Shown here in pieces: positions 8,384 to 16,638 of a stretch of 64,000 bases of DNA (positions are counted from its first letter, which is position 1; each line of letters begins with the position of its first letter). This DNA is from JAJDNS01 sp963578825 (GTDB taxonomy: Bacteria > Acidobacteriota > Vicinamibacteria > Fen-336), in the NCBI GenBank assembly GCA_963578825.1, contig CAUZDW010000019.1, positions 6,279 to 70,278 of the forward strand. The letters run 5' to 3'. The notes under the pieces are model-generated. The model searched no databases, was not told where the DNA came from, and saw only the letters and a program-made list of their open reading frames with translations. Made by a program: the position numbers and the translations under genes.

Positions 8384-10462
8384 ATGTCTAAGACCGATCC
8401 GGCCCTCGACCAGCTGTGCGTCAACACGATCCGCGCCCTCTCGATCGATGCCGTCCTCAAGGCCAACTCCGGCCATCCGGGGCTTCCCCTGGGTGCCGCA
8501 CCTGCGGCGTGGGCGCTGTGGTCGAGGCACCTCCGGCACAACCCGAAAAACCCCGGCTGGGTCGACCGCGACCGCTTCGTCCTCTCCGCGGGACATGGCT
8601 CGATGCTGCTCTACAGCCTGCTCCATCTCACGGGCTACGACCTGCCACTCGACGAAATCAAGAGCTTCCGTCAGTGGGGCAGCCGTACGCCCGGCCACCC
8701 CGAACACGGCCTGACGTCCGGCGTCGAGACCACCACGGGCCCTCTCGGCCAGGGCTTTGCGAACAGCGTGGGGCTGGCCATGGCGGAGGCTCATCTGGGC
8801 GCCCGCTTCAACCGGCCCGATCACACGATCGTCGACCACCACACCTACGCTCTCGCGGGTGACGGAGACCTCATGGAGGGTGTGGCGCTCGAGAGCATGT
8901 CGCTCGCCGGGCATCTCCGCCTCGGCAAGCTCGTGTGCCTCTACGACGCGAACCGGATCTCGCTCGCGGGCGCCACCGACCTCTCCTTCACCCAGGACAT
9001 GGGCCGCACGTTCGAGGCCGCCGGCTGGCACGTGCAGCACGTGGACGACGGCAACGACATCGACGCCGTGGACGCAGCCCTCACGACGGCAAAGTCCGAG
9101 GGGGACCGGCCGTCACTGATCGTCATCCGATCCAACATCGGGTTTGGAAGCCCGAAGCAGGACACCTTCGGCGTCCACGGGGCCCCGCTCAACGCCGAGG
9201 AGGTCGTCCAGACCAAGAAGGCCCTGGGCTACCCCTCGGACGAGCCGTTCTTCATCCCCGAGGAGTCGCTGGCGGAGATGTGGACCGCGGTCGGGCGCGG
9301 AGCGCAGCGCGAGAAGGACTGGCGCGACGGCTTCGAGGCGTACCGCAAGGCCCATCCGGAGCTGGCCGCCGAGTTCGAGCGATCGATGGCCGGAGAGCTT
9401 CCCGAGGGTTGGGACGCCGACATCCCACGCTTTTCCGCCGGGGACAAGCCCCTCGCCACCCGCTCCGCCGGAGGCAGGGTGCTCAACGCCATCGCGGCGC
9501 GGGTGCCGGAGCTCCTCGGCGGCTCGGCCGACCTGAATCCGTCGACCAATACTGCGCTGAAGGGTGCCGGCGACTTCCAGAGCCCGAGCCGCAAGGGCGA
9601 CCGGCAGGGTGCCGTTGGTGAGAGCTGGGGCTACGCGGGGCGCAACATCCACTTCGGGGTGCGAGAGCACGCCATGGGCGGGATCACGTCGGGCCTCGCA
9701 CTGCACGGGGGCCTCCGACCCTACACCGCCACCTTCCTGATGTTCGCCGATTACATGCGCGGCGCGATCCGTCTCGGCGCGCTCATGGAGCTGCCGGTCA
9801 CGTACGTGTTCACCCACGACAGCATTGCCCTGGGCGAGGACGGGCCGACCCACGAGCCCGTGGAGCATGCGGCGGCGCTCCGGGCCATTCCCCAGCTCAC
9901 GGTCCTGCGTCCCGCAGACGCCAACGAGACCGCCGCGGCCTGGCGGTTCGCCATGACCCACACCCACGGCCCGGTGGTCCTGCTCCTGACGCGACAGGCG
10001 GTACCCATCCTGGACGGGCCCGCCGATGTCGCGAAGGGGGGCTACGTCCTCGCCGACGCCGAGGGCGCGGCGGAGCTCGTCTTGATTGCGAGCGGCTCGG
10101 AGGTCTCGCTGGCCCTGGAGGTGCGGAACATCATCGGGGCCGGACGGGTCCGAGTGGTCAGCATGCCGAGCCCCGATCTCTTCTTGAAGCAGGAACAGGG
10201 GTACCAGGACTCCGTGCTGCCTCCTACCGTCTGGGCCCGCATGGCCATCGAGGCGGCCGTGCCCCAGGGGTGGCACCGCCTCGTCGGCCCCCTTGGCGAG
10301 GTCGTCGCCATCGAGAACCGCTTCGGCACTTCGGCGCCCGGGAAGGTCGCCATGGAGAAGTACGGCTTCACCGGCACCCAGGTCGCCGAGCGTGCGCGAG
10401 CGCTCCTCGCAGCGTACCCCTCACGGGCGAAGGAGCTGGCCGCAGCACTCGATCCCTTCTGA
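8384..10462 (+). CDS. tkt: transketolase
   Basis: 692 aa, normal length for the full enzyme that moves two-carbon units between sugar phosphates in the pentose phosphate and Calvin-type pathways, using thiamine diphosphate. Thiamine-binding region: GDGDLMEGVALESM, followed by LYDANRISLAG. Substrate histidines sit in NSGHPGLPLGAAP and SAGHGSMLLYSLLH. The pyrimidine-domain signature HDSIALGEDGPTHEPVEH is intact and the C-terminal domain ends at the usual place. The ATG follows TTCGGAGGAATCG, a strong ribosome binding site. Monocistronic, divergent from the helical-protein gene. Confidence 0.97.
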   Translation: MSKTDPALDQLCVNTIRALSIDAVLKANSGHPGLPLGAAPAAWALWSRHLRHNPKNPGWVDRDRFVLSAGHGSMLLYSLLHLTGYDLPLDEIKSFRQWGSRTPGHPEHGLTSGVETTTGPLGQGFANSVGLAMAEAHLGARFNRPDHTIVDHHTYALAGDGDLMEGVALESMSLAGHLRLGKLVCLYDANRISLAGATDLSFTQDMGRTFEAAGWHVQHVDDGNDIDAVDAALTTAKSEGDRPSLIVIRSNIGFGSPKQDTFGVHGAPLNAEEVVQTKKALGYPSDEPFFIPEESLAEMWTAVGRGAQREKDWRDGFEAYRKAHPELAAEFERSMAGELPEGWDADIPRFSAGDKPLATRSAGGRVLNAIAARVPELLGGSADLNPSTNTALKGAGDFQSPSRKGDRQGAVGESWGYAGRNIHFGVREHAMGGITSGLALHGGLRPYTATFLMFADYMRGAIRLGALMELPVTYVFTHDSIALGEDGPTHEPVEHAAALRAIPQLTVLRPADANETAAAWRFAMTHTHGPVVLLLTRQAVPILDGPADVAKGGYVLADAEGAAELVLIASGSEVSLALEVRNIIGAGRVRVVSMPSPDLFLKQEQGYQDSVLPPTVWARMAIEAAVPQGWHRLVGPLGEVVAIENRFGTSAPGKVAMEKYGFTGTQVAERARALLAAYPSRAKELAAALDPF

Positions 10463-10497
10463 CCGGCGAGCCCGGCCGCTGCTCCCGCAGGCGGCAT

Positions 10498-11526
10498 TCA
10501 ACTGCGAAGGTCCGTCATGGCAGCGAGGTCTCGGGCAATCGGGCCGATCTGCTCGCCGTACTCGATGCGATCGATCCACGCCTGGGGCCACGAACTGATC
10601 CCCAGGCAGGCGCCCGCCAACGCCCCGGCGATGCTGGCGATCGAATCAGAGTCGCCCCCCGTTGCTGCCCCTCGACAGACAGCCCGCCTCGGCTGGCCCC
10701 GATGCAACAGGAAGCAGAGAAGGCCTGTGGCGAACGCCTCCTCGGCGACCCAGCCCTCACCGGTCGCCGTACAGGGGTCGGCCTCATCGCCGAGCCTGGG
10801 CACGGCCCTATCGACGCTCGCGAGGACCCCCAGACACTCATCCCATCCCGCCGAAATGTAGCTCTGCTGGTCTGACGCGCCGGCCCTCAACCAGAGGTCA
10901 CCAAGCCACTCGAGGTGATAGGTGGTCCGCTGGGACTCAGCGTAGTGTCGCAGCGCCGAGATCAGCGAGGTCGGGCTCGTTCCCTCTGCGAGGCTGGCAA
11001 TGGCGTAGGCCGTGAGGTCCGACGCGGCCAGGGCCGTCGGATGACCGTGAGTCAGGGCTGCCTGAAACTGAGCGATTGGGGCCCGAACATTGGCGGGGAC
11101 GAACGCGGCGGGGGCGACGCGCATGTTTGCTCCGCAGCCCTTGGACCGCACGACCGTCGCATCAAGCCATGACGCACCGTCTCCCAGCCGTGCACACGCG
11201 GTCATGCAGGTTCTTCCCGGCGCTCGATTGTTGTCGGGGGAGTGGAGCCATTCGACGAACCGATTGCGCAACGCGCGCTCGACATGAGCCGGAGTGAAAG
11301 AGCCTGCTTTCAACACATGAAGGAGCGCTCCCCCGACGGCAATCGTCATCTGCGTGTCATCCGTGACCCGAGCCGGTTGGCCGACAAGGTCCATTGGGCC
11401 CGACGGCGGCCAACGCTCCTTGATTTGTTCGAACGTCAGGAACTCGGTGGGGAGGCCCATCGCATCTCCGAATGCGACGCCAAAAAGGCTTCCAAGTGCC
11501 CGACTGGCGTCGTTGGGTGTGGACAT
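10498..11526 (-). CDS. ADP-ribosylglycohydrolase family protein
   Basis: 342 aa, soluble, likely removes ADP-ribose from proteins or a small molecule. Metal-binding motifs of the family are present: DDTQMT near residue 55 and GGDSDSIASIAGALAGA near residue 300; GSLFGVAFGDAMGLP at the N-terminus is also typical. The ATG at 11526 (MSTPNDASRAL) fits the family start; the frame is open upstream but that part has no family match. Length is normal. The Gfo/Idh/MocA gene lies upstream in the same orientation. DraG-type nitrogenase regulation is not suggested by the context. Confidence 0.88.
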   Translation of the reverse strand: MSTPNDASRALGSLFGVAFGDAMGLPTEFLTFEQIKERWPPSGPMDLVGQPARVTDDTQMTIAVGGALLHVLKAGSFTPAHVERALRNRFVEWLHSPDNNRAPGRTCMTACARLGDGASWLDATVVRSKGCGANMRVAPAAFVPANVRAPIAQFQAALTHGHPTALAASDLTAYAIASLAEGTSPTSLISALRHYAESQRTTYHLEWLGDLWLRAGASDQQSYISAGWDECLGVLASVDRAVPRLGDEADPCTATGEGWVAEEAFATGLLCFLLHRGQPRRAVCRGAATGGDSDSIASIAGALAGACLGISSWPQAWIDRIEYGEQIGPIARDLAAMTDLRS

Positions 11527-11555
11527 ACTTCGCCTTGAGGGTGGCCGTGTGAGAC

Positions 11556-12749
11556 CTACTCCTCGATCTTCTGGACGACCTCGCCGCTCTTGCGGTCCTT
11601 CAGGATGAGCTTCACTTTCCCGTCGGGCATCCGCTCGCGCTTGATCAGGTCGTACCGATCGTCGAAAGCCCTCGCCGTCACCTTCTCGGCCTCGCCGGTG
11701 GCGCCCCGCCACACGTCGAGGACGACCGGCTCCCATCGCTTGGAGTCGATGGAGCGGTAGGCCGCGTCCATGATCGCGTTGACCACATAGCCGTCGTAGA
11801 ACGTTTCGACCGGCGGTCGGCCCGCCTCGATGGCCTCGAGCATGTCCTGGAACATCGCCTCGTATCCGAGAGCCGCCGCCTCGTCCCCCACCGGGAACAT
11901 CCATCCGCTCTCGGTCTCCGCTTTCTCGGACACGTACCCGCCGGGTCCGCCTGACGAGAACATCTCGAAGCCGGTGCGCTGCCAGTGGTTCAACCAGATG
12001 GTCCCCTCGGTGCCCGAGACCTCGTCCCGCAGGTCCATCCCACCACGGAAGCACCACGACACCTCGAACTGGGCCACCGCCCCGCTCGCGTATCGGACGA
12101 GGCCGACGGCGTGGTCCTCCGCGTCGATCGGATGCACCTGGGTGTCGCCCCAGCACACGACCTCGACCGGGCGCACGTCCTTGCCCACGAAGGAACGGCC
12201 GATCTCGATGCAGTGGCAGCCCAGGTCGACGATGGCTCCCCCACCAGAAAGCTCCTTGTTCCAGAACCAGTCGCTGTGCGGTCCGGGGTGTGCCTCCCGC
12301 GAGCGAGTCCAGAGCACCTTGCCCACAGTCCCCTGCTGGACCGCGGCAATCGCCTTCAGGGTCTTGGGCGTGTACACGAGATCCTCGAGGTACCCGTGGA
12401 AGACCCCGGCCCCTTCGACGATCTCAAGCATCTCCCGGGCTTCGGTGGCGTTTCGGGCGAGGGGCTTCGTGCACAGGACCGCTCTCTTCGCCTCGACAGC
12501 GAGAGACACCGCTTCCTTGTGCCGGTGATTGGGAAGGCCGATCACGACCGCCTCCGCCTCGGAGTCGCGGATGGCCTCGCCGATGTCGGTGGTCCAGCGA
12601 GGAATGTCCCACTTCGAGGCGAAGCTCTTCGTCCGCTCCGGGTCGCGGCCGTAGACAACCGTCACACGGTCCCGGGCACGCTTGCCCTGAAGTGCCTCTG
12701 TGTAGAACCGGCCAATGAGACCGGTCCCGAGCATCGCAATGCCTGCCAT
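11556..12749 (-). CDS. Gfo/Idh/MocA-family NAD(P)-dependent oxidoreductase
   Basis: 397 aa. N-terminal Rossmann fold with AMLGTGLIGRFYTEAL and the conserved CTKPLARN (the EKP-type motif with the cofactor-facing lysine). The C-terminal catalytic sheet includes GGAIVDLGCHCIEIG, with the family's conserved D and H. Such enzymes oxidise or reduce sugars, inositols or related polyols; the substrate cannot be read from the sequence. ATG at 12749 follows GGAGAAGAG. Same strand as the hybrid ORF upstream. A sugar-acid dehydratase/racemase-type gene lies nearby on the other strand, so a small carbohydrate or amino-acid catabolic locus is possible. Confidence 0.9.
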   Translation of the reverse strand: MAGIAMLGTGLIGRFYTEALQGKRARDRVTVVYGRDPERTKSFASKWDIPRWTTDIGEAIRDSEAEAVVIGLPNHRHKEAVSLAVEAKRAVLCTKPLARNATEAREMLEIVEGAGVFHGYLEDLVYTPKTLKAIAAVQQGTVGKVLWTRSREAHPGPHSDWFWNKELSGGGAIVDLGCHCIEIGRSFVGKDVRPVEVVCWGDTQVHPIDAEDHAVGLVRYASGAVAQFEVSWCFRGGMDLRDEVSGTEGTIWLNHWQRTGFEMFSSGGPGGYVSEKAETESGWMFPVGDEAAALGYEAMFQDMLEAIEAGRPPVETFYDGYVVNAIMDAAYRSIDSKRWEPVVLDVWRGATGEAEKVTARAFDDRYDLIKRERMPDGKVKLILKDRKSGEVVQKIEE

Positions 12750-12763
12750 CTCTTCTCCAACGA

Positions 12764-13636
12764 CTACTTGCCGATCAGCTCCTGGAAGCGGGGAGACTCG
12801 CGCAGCGGGTCCCAGCGCGGGTCCAGCCGCAGCTCGGCCACCGAGATCTTCGCGGGAATCGACAGCAACCTGGTGAGTTGATCGATCGCCCGGTCGTGCT
12901 CCCCGACCCATGTGTAGGTCAAGGCGAGGTTCTCGACCAGGACTGGTCCAATGTAGGCCTCCTTCTCCACGGGCTGCATCTTGACGGCCTTTCGACCCGC
13001 GGCGATGGCGACGTCCTTTCGACCCAGCCCCGCCAGGGCGATACCGAGGCTGCTATGGAGTCGGTAGTCGTCGGGTCGGGCTTCGAGCGCTTCTTCTAAC
13101 TCCGTCCGTACACGCCGGAAGACCGCGTTGGCGGCCTCGAGCTCGTGGCGGCTCTGCGCGTAGCCCTCTGCCGGGGCGGTCTCGGCATAGAGTGTGATCT
13201 TGGCATCGCCCACCGGCCACACGGTGCCCATGTCGGCAACGGAGAGGACCTCGTCGACCCCGGTGAGACGCTTGACGAGGTCGGCGTCCTCCGCCGAGAG
13301 GACCTTCCCCTCGGCCCGTTCCAGCCGCTCGTTGCGCGGCGGCAGATACAGCGTGACCCGGCGTGTCCGTCCATCGAGAAGGAGCGCGGCTCCCGGCGTC
13401 TCGATCCCGCAGAGATAGTAGAAGGTGTTGAACTGCCGCGGGAGCTGGAACCCGTTGGTGAGCGGAGCCCCCTGGACCACGGCCACGGCCTCCGCACCGA
13501 TGCCGTCGAAGGCCCGGCTCCATCGGGCCCGGAACTCCTCGGACGGGAAGTCTCCCTGGTAGTGCTGAGCGGACGATGCGGACGCGGCCCCGAGCACCAG
13601 TACGAGGGCGGCCCCCAGACGGCCGAGTAGAATCAT
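12764..13636 (-). CDS. exported hybrid: aminopeptidase-P N-domain joined to a TPR tail
   Basis: About 290 aa with a signal sequence (LGAALVLVLGAASASSAQ). Residues about 25-165 look like the N-terminal domain of Xaa-Pro aminopeptidase/creatinase: NTFYYLCGIETPGAALLLDG and LYLPPRNERLERAEGKVL. The metal-dependent pita-bread catalytic domain that should follow is absent. From about residue 175 the sequence becomes TPR-like (DDYRLHSSLGIALAGLGRKD) and ends RLDPRWDPLRESPRFQELI, an ending typical of TPR tails on bacterial kinase or cyclase proteins. It therefore cannot be a working aminopeptidase. Start chosen at 13636; an in-frame ATG ten codons upstream is possible. Probably a deletion fusion. Confidence 0.7.
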   Translation of the reverse strand: MILLGRLGAALVLVLGAASASSAQHYQGDFPSEEFRARWSRAFDGIGAEAVAVVQGAPLTNGFQLPRQFNTFYYLCGIETPGAALLLDGRTRRVTLYLPPRNERLERAEGKVLSAEDADLVKRLTGVDEVLSVADMGTVWPVGDAKITLYAETAPAEGYAQSRHELEAANAVFRRVRTELEEALEARPDDYRLHSSLGIALAGLGRKDVAIAAGRKAVKMQPVEKEAYIGPVLVENLALTYTWVGEHDRAIDQLTRLLSIPAKISVAELRLDPRWDPLRESPRFQELIGK

Positions 13637-13747
13637 GGTGGGCCCTAGCCTACACGCCCCCTGCATGAGTGCGAAGTTGCGTGCTAGGCTCCCGGCGAGT
13701 TGACTCCGAGCCGCATGGCGCCCCGCGCCGCGAGAGGGATTCAGGAG

Positions 13748-14851
13748 ATGAAGATCACCGGCGTCAAGGTCTATCAGGTCGATCTCCCGCTGCACGAGGG
13801 GCAGTACAGCTGGTCCAAAGGCAAGAGCGTCGACGTCTTCGACTCGACCGTGGTCGAGGTCGAGACCGACTCGCACCTGAAGGGCTACGGCGAGGCCTGT
13901 CCCCTCGGCCCCGTCTACCTCCCCGCCTATGCGGCCGGGGCGCGGCTCGGAATCCAGGAGATCGCCCCTCAGCTCATCGGAGACGACCCGACCCACCTGC
14001 AGGTGCTCAACCACAAGATGGACCACTTGTTGAAGGGGCATCCCTACGCCAAGTCCGCGATCGACGTGGCGGCATGGGACATTCTCGGCCAGGCCTGCGG
14101 GAGGCCCGTATGCGATCTGCTCGGCGGACGATACGGCGACGACTTCGTGCTGTATCGCGCCATCTCACAGCGGCCGCCCAGGGAGATGGCCGAGAACGTC
14201 CGGGGCTATTTCGATGAAGGCTACCGCCGCTTTCAGCTGAAGGTCGGGGGCCGCCCCGAGGACGACATCGATCGGATCCGTGCGGCCCGAGACGTCCTGG
14301 AGCCCACCTGCAAGCTGATCGCCGATGCCAACACGGGCTGGCTCATGCACGAGGCGATGCGGGTGGTGAACGCCGTGCGCGACGTCGACGTCTACATCGA
14401 GCAACCCTGCGCCAGCTACGAGCAGTGCCTCAGCGTGCGCCGGAACACGACGTTGCCCTTCGTTCTCGACGAGGTGATCGACTCCATCGACGCGATCCTC
14501 CGAGGGGCGGCCGATGGCGCGATGGATGTCGTCAACATCAAGATCAGCAAGTTCGGGGGACTCACGAAGGCTCGGCAGGCCCGCGATCTCTGCATCTCCC
14601 TCGGAATCGCCATGACCCTCGAGGACAGTTGGGGAGGCGACATCGTGACGGCGTCGATCGCGCACCTGGCCCACAGCACGCCGCCCGAGTTTCTCTTCAC
14701 GTCCACCGACTTCAACAGCTACGTGACCAAGTCGATCGCGGACGGCGCCCCCCAGCGCAAGGGTGGTCGAATGGCCGCGTCGATGGACCCCGGTCTCGGG
14801 ATTCGCCCGCGCCTCGACGTCCTGGGCGATCCCGTCTGGGTCTGCCCGTGA
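13748..14851 (+). CDS. enolase-superfamily (mandelate racemase/muconate lactonizing) enzyme
   Basis: 367 aa. Capping domain, then a barrel with the acid/base lysine in QLKVGG, metal ligands in IADANTGW (Asp), YIEQPC (Glu) and VLDEVID (Asp), a second lysine in VNIKISKFGG, and EDSWGGD at the end of the barrel. The KVGG motif and overall pattern resemble cis-3-hydroxy-L-proline dehydratase and hydroxyproline-betaine epimerase relatives; the exact substrate is inference. ATG at 13748 begins MKITGVKVYQ, a common start for the family; GAGGGA lies upstream. All catalytic residues appear intact. Confidence 0.9.
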   Translation: MKITGVKVYQVDLPLHEGQYSWSKGKSVDVFDSTVVEVETDSHLKGYGEACPLGPVYLPAYAAGARLGIQEIAPQLIGDDPTHLQVLNHKMDHLLKGHPYAKSAIDVAAWDILGQACGRPVCDLLGGRYGDDFVLYRAISQRPPREMAENVRGYFDEGYRRFQLKVGGRPEDDIDRIRAARDVLEPTCKLIADANTGWLMHEAMRVVNAVRDVDVYIEQPCASYEQCLSVRRNTTLPFVLDEVIDSIDAILRGAADGAMDVVNIKISKFGGLTKARQARDLCISLGIAMTLEDSWGGDIVTASIAHLAHSTPPEFLFTSTDFNSYVTKSIADGAPQRKGGRMAASMDPGLGIRPRLDVLGDPVWVCP

Positions 14852-14864
14852 ACGAGCGCCTTCC

Positions 14865-15380
14865 TCAGCGCAGGCGCACGGCGAGACCCACGCTCACGTA
14901 GTCCGGTGAGCGGTCGTTGAGACCCAGGCCGCCCTCGACGAGAAGGCGGAGGCCTTCCAGGATCCTGGTGTCGAGGCCGGCGACGAACCCTGCCCGGGTG
15001 AAGGCGTCGAAGGGGGCCTCGGGGAACTCGACGTCGACGTCGAATCCCCCGTAGACCGCGAAGCGCGACGACACGGGGCGACGACCGACGAGAGCCAGGT
15101 CGAAGCCAAAGATATCGGCGCTCGTCTCGAAGCCGCTGCGGTGGAGCCCAAAGGAGAGCGAGAGATCCAGGGGGATCTTCCTCGGCAGCAGGAGATCGCC
15201 CATCGCGCCCAGGTAGGTGAGGTCGTTGTACAAGCCCAGGCTGGCCCGGACGGAGAGCCGCTCGGTCATGCCACGCGCTCCCCGGACGAAGAAGCCGACC
15301 TCGTCGTCGTCCCCCGGGATCAGCACGGGGCAGGTGTTCACCAGGTAGCTGCCCGGGGTCAGGCCGCTCGGCGTGGGCAT
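14865..15380 (-). CDS. small outer-membrane-beta-barrel-like exported protein
   Basis: The ATG at 15380 gives 171 aa rich in alternating hydrophobic and aromatic residues (SVRASLGLYNDLTYLGAMGD, RFAVYGGFDVDVEF), ending SVGLAVRLR, as in small beta barrels of the outer membrane. The frame is open further upstream to the stop of the previous gene at 15468 and there encodes a good signal peptide (ALFGFFACFASSAVAQD). That stretch has no ATG, GTG or TTG, so the true start may be a rare codon (CTG at 15434 or ATA at 15449), or a base is wrong. The signal sequence makes translation from upstream more likely than from 15380. Confidence 0.55.
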   Translation of the reverse strand: MPTPSGLTPGSYLVNTCPVLIPGDDDEVGFFVRGARGMTERLSVRASLGLYNDLTYLGAMGDLLLPRKIPLDLSLSFGLHRSGFETSADIFGFDLALVGRRPVSSRFAVYGGFDVDVEFPEAPFDAFTRAGFVAGLDTRILEGLRLLVEGGLGLNDRSPDYVSVGLAVRLR

Positions 15381-15467
15381 CAGCGTGTCCTGGGCGACGG
15401 CCGAGGAGGCGAAGCAGGCGAAAAAGCCGAACAGCGCGGCGCCCGTTATGAGGCGCCGCGCGGCCGG

Positions 15468-15779
15468 TCAGCTTCCGCATGCCCCGAGTGTGTCGCCGTG
15501 CGCCATGTGAGCCGGCCAGGCGCTCGCGCCGATCGAGAGCGTGTTCTTTTGCTTGTGACAGATGGTGACCTTTTCGCCGTCCGCGTCCCCGTCCTGCAGC
15601 TTGATCTCGTACGCGAGCACCTGCTGGTCTGCAGGATCGGCGCCCGCCGGCAGATCCACCCAGAGTGCCTTGACGTGCACCTGGTCGCCGACCAGGAGCT
15701 CCTCCACCTCCAGGCGGGTGTTGCCTTCACGAATCGCGGTGACCCCTGGACGAACCACGACCTGGTAGCCCGCGATCAT
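15468..15779 (-). CDS. C-terminal fragment of a frameshifted DUF5666-like secreted protein
   Basis: 103 aa. The first part (GYQVVVRPGVTAIREGNT, then VGDQVHVKALWVDLP) looks like the second half of a DUF5666-type beta domain. It is followed by a CHK-x-NTLSIG-HMAHGDTLGAC ending, a Cys/His motif (KVTICHK, AHGDTLGAC) seen at the C-terminus of many secreted proteins. It has no signal peptide of its own. The sequence reads on directly from the upstream lipoprotein if one base is removed from a five-A run on the plus strand at 15792-15796. Best taken as the tail of that protein. Confidence 0.6.
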   Translation of the reverse strand: MIAGYQVVVRPGVTAIREGNTRLEVEELLVGDQVHVKALWVDLPAGADPADQQVLAYEIKLQDGDADGEKVTICHKQKNTLSIGASAWPAHMAHGDTLGACGS

Positions 15780-15789
15780 GAACAGACTG

Positions 15790-16296
15790 TCAAAAAGCTT
15801 CGCCGCCCGGGTTCGGGTCGGGACCGTGGTCGATCGAGCCCTGGATCTCCAACCCCGCGTGGCCGATTCCGTTGCGTTGCTCCTCGACCAGCACCATAGT
15901 CCCGTTCATGAGTTCCACCGAAACGATCAGCTCCTGATTCGGAAGCACCGCCTCGAAGTAGAGGCTGCCGAGGTCGGCGCCGTGTCCGTCCTCGAAGAGG
16001 AGCGTAAAGCTCCCTTCCGGCAGCCCGCGCAGCACGAATTCCCCCTCCGAGTCCACGGTGGTCGTGATTCTGTCATCTTCCTTCACCGTGACCGTGATCA
16101 CGCCGTCGGAGCTCTTGGAGAAGGTCGAGAAGCCCGCTGCGAGGGCCGGCACGAGGTTGAGCACGGTCCCCCGGAGAACGATGCTTGATCCGTTCACGCT
16201 GGTAGCGGCAAAGGGGCTCTCGCCTCCGCACCCAACCAAACCTGCAGCCGCTGCGCACACAGCGGAAACGACCGCCAGCCTCTTGATCAGCTTCAT
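15790..16296 (-). CDS. lipoprotein, N-terminal part of the frameshifted gene
   Basis: 168 aa as read. Signal peptide with lipobox GLVGC at the start (KLIKRLAVVSAVCAAAAGLVG). The middle has a carboxypeptidase-regulatory-like sheet (GEFVLRGLPEGSFTLLFEDG). The last residues LEIQGSID begin a DUF5666-like domain that breaks at GGEAF. Removing one T from the run restores GEAFDSLFMIAGYQVVV and joins the next frame, giving about 275 aa in all. The frameshift may be real, programmed or a sequencing error. No partner gene suggests a function. Confidence 0.6.
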   Translation of the reverse strand: MKLIKRLAVVSAVCAAAAGLVGCGGESPFAATSVNGSSIVLRGTVLNLVPALAAGFSTFSKSSDGVITVTVKEDDRITTTVDSEGEFVLRGLPEGSFTLLFEDGHGADLGSLYFEAVLPNQELIVSVELMNGTMVLVEEQRNGIGHAGLEIQGSIDHGPDPNPGGEAF

Positions 16297-16638
16297 GACT
16301 CACCTGCCTCCATGCCCGTCTCACCAGCCTCCTCGGGAAGGTCCGCCGGTCCGTCACGCTCCCCACGCAACCCCCAGCCTACGGACGCAACGGCATCCCT
16401 CCTGTGACGCCTCTCACCTGTCTTGGCGGCCGGTGACGGCTATCACTCGCGGGGACGCCGTGGTGCTCAGCAGCGATCAAGCACCTGACACCGGGAAAGA
16501 CGGGAAGGATCCGAGACCACACGAACGTGAGCCCTCGTCGGGGCTGGTGCCGGTGCCGGTCGACGAGCTCGCCGCAGCCAATTGGGCAGGGGCAGGGACT
16601 AGTCGAATATCAGGCGTCGATTATCCGCTCGTGTCCCG
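16297..16638. other. 342-bp intergenic stretch, no gene seen
   Basis: Lies between the end of the amidase gene and the start of the lipoprotein gene, both on the minus strand. It should hold the lipoprotein promoter and the amidase transcript end. I see no convincing small gene, repeat or structured RNA in it. Confidence 0.5.
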
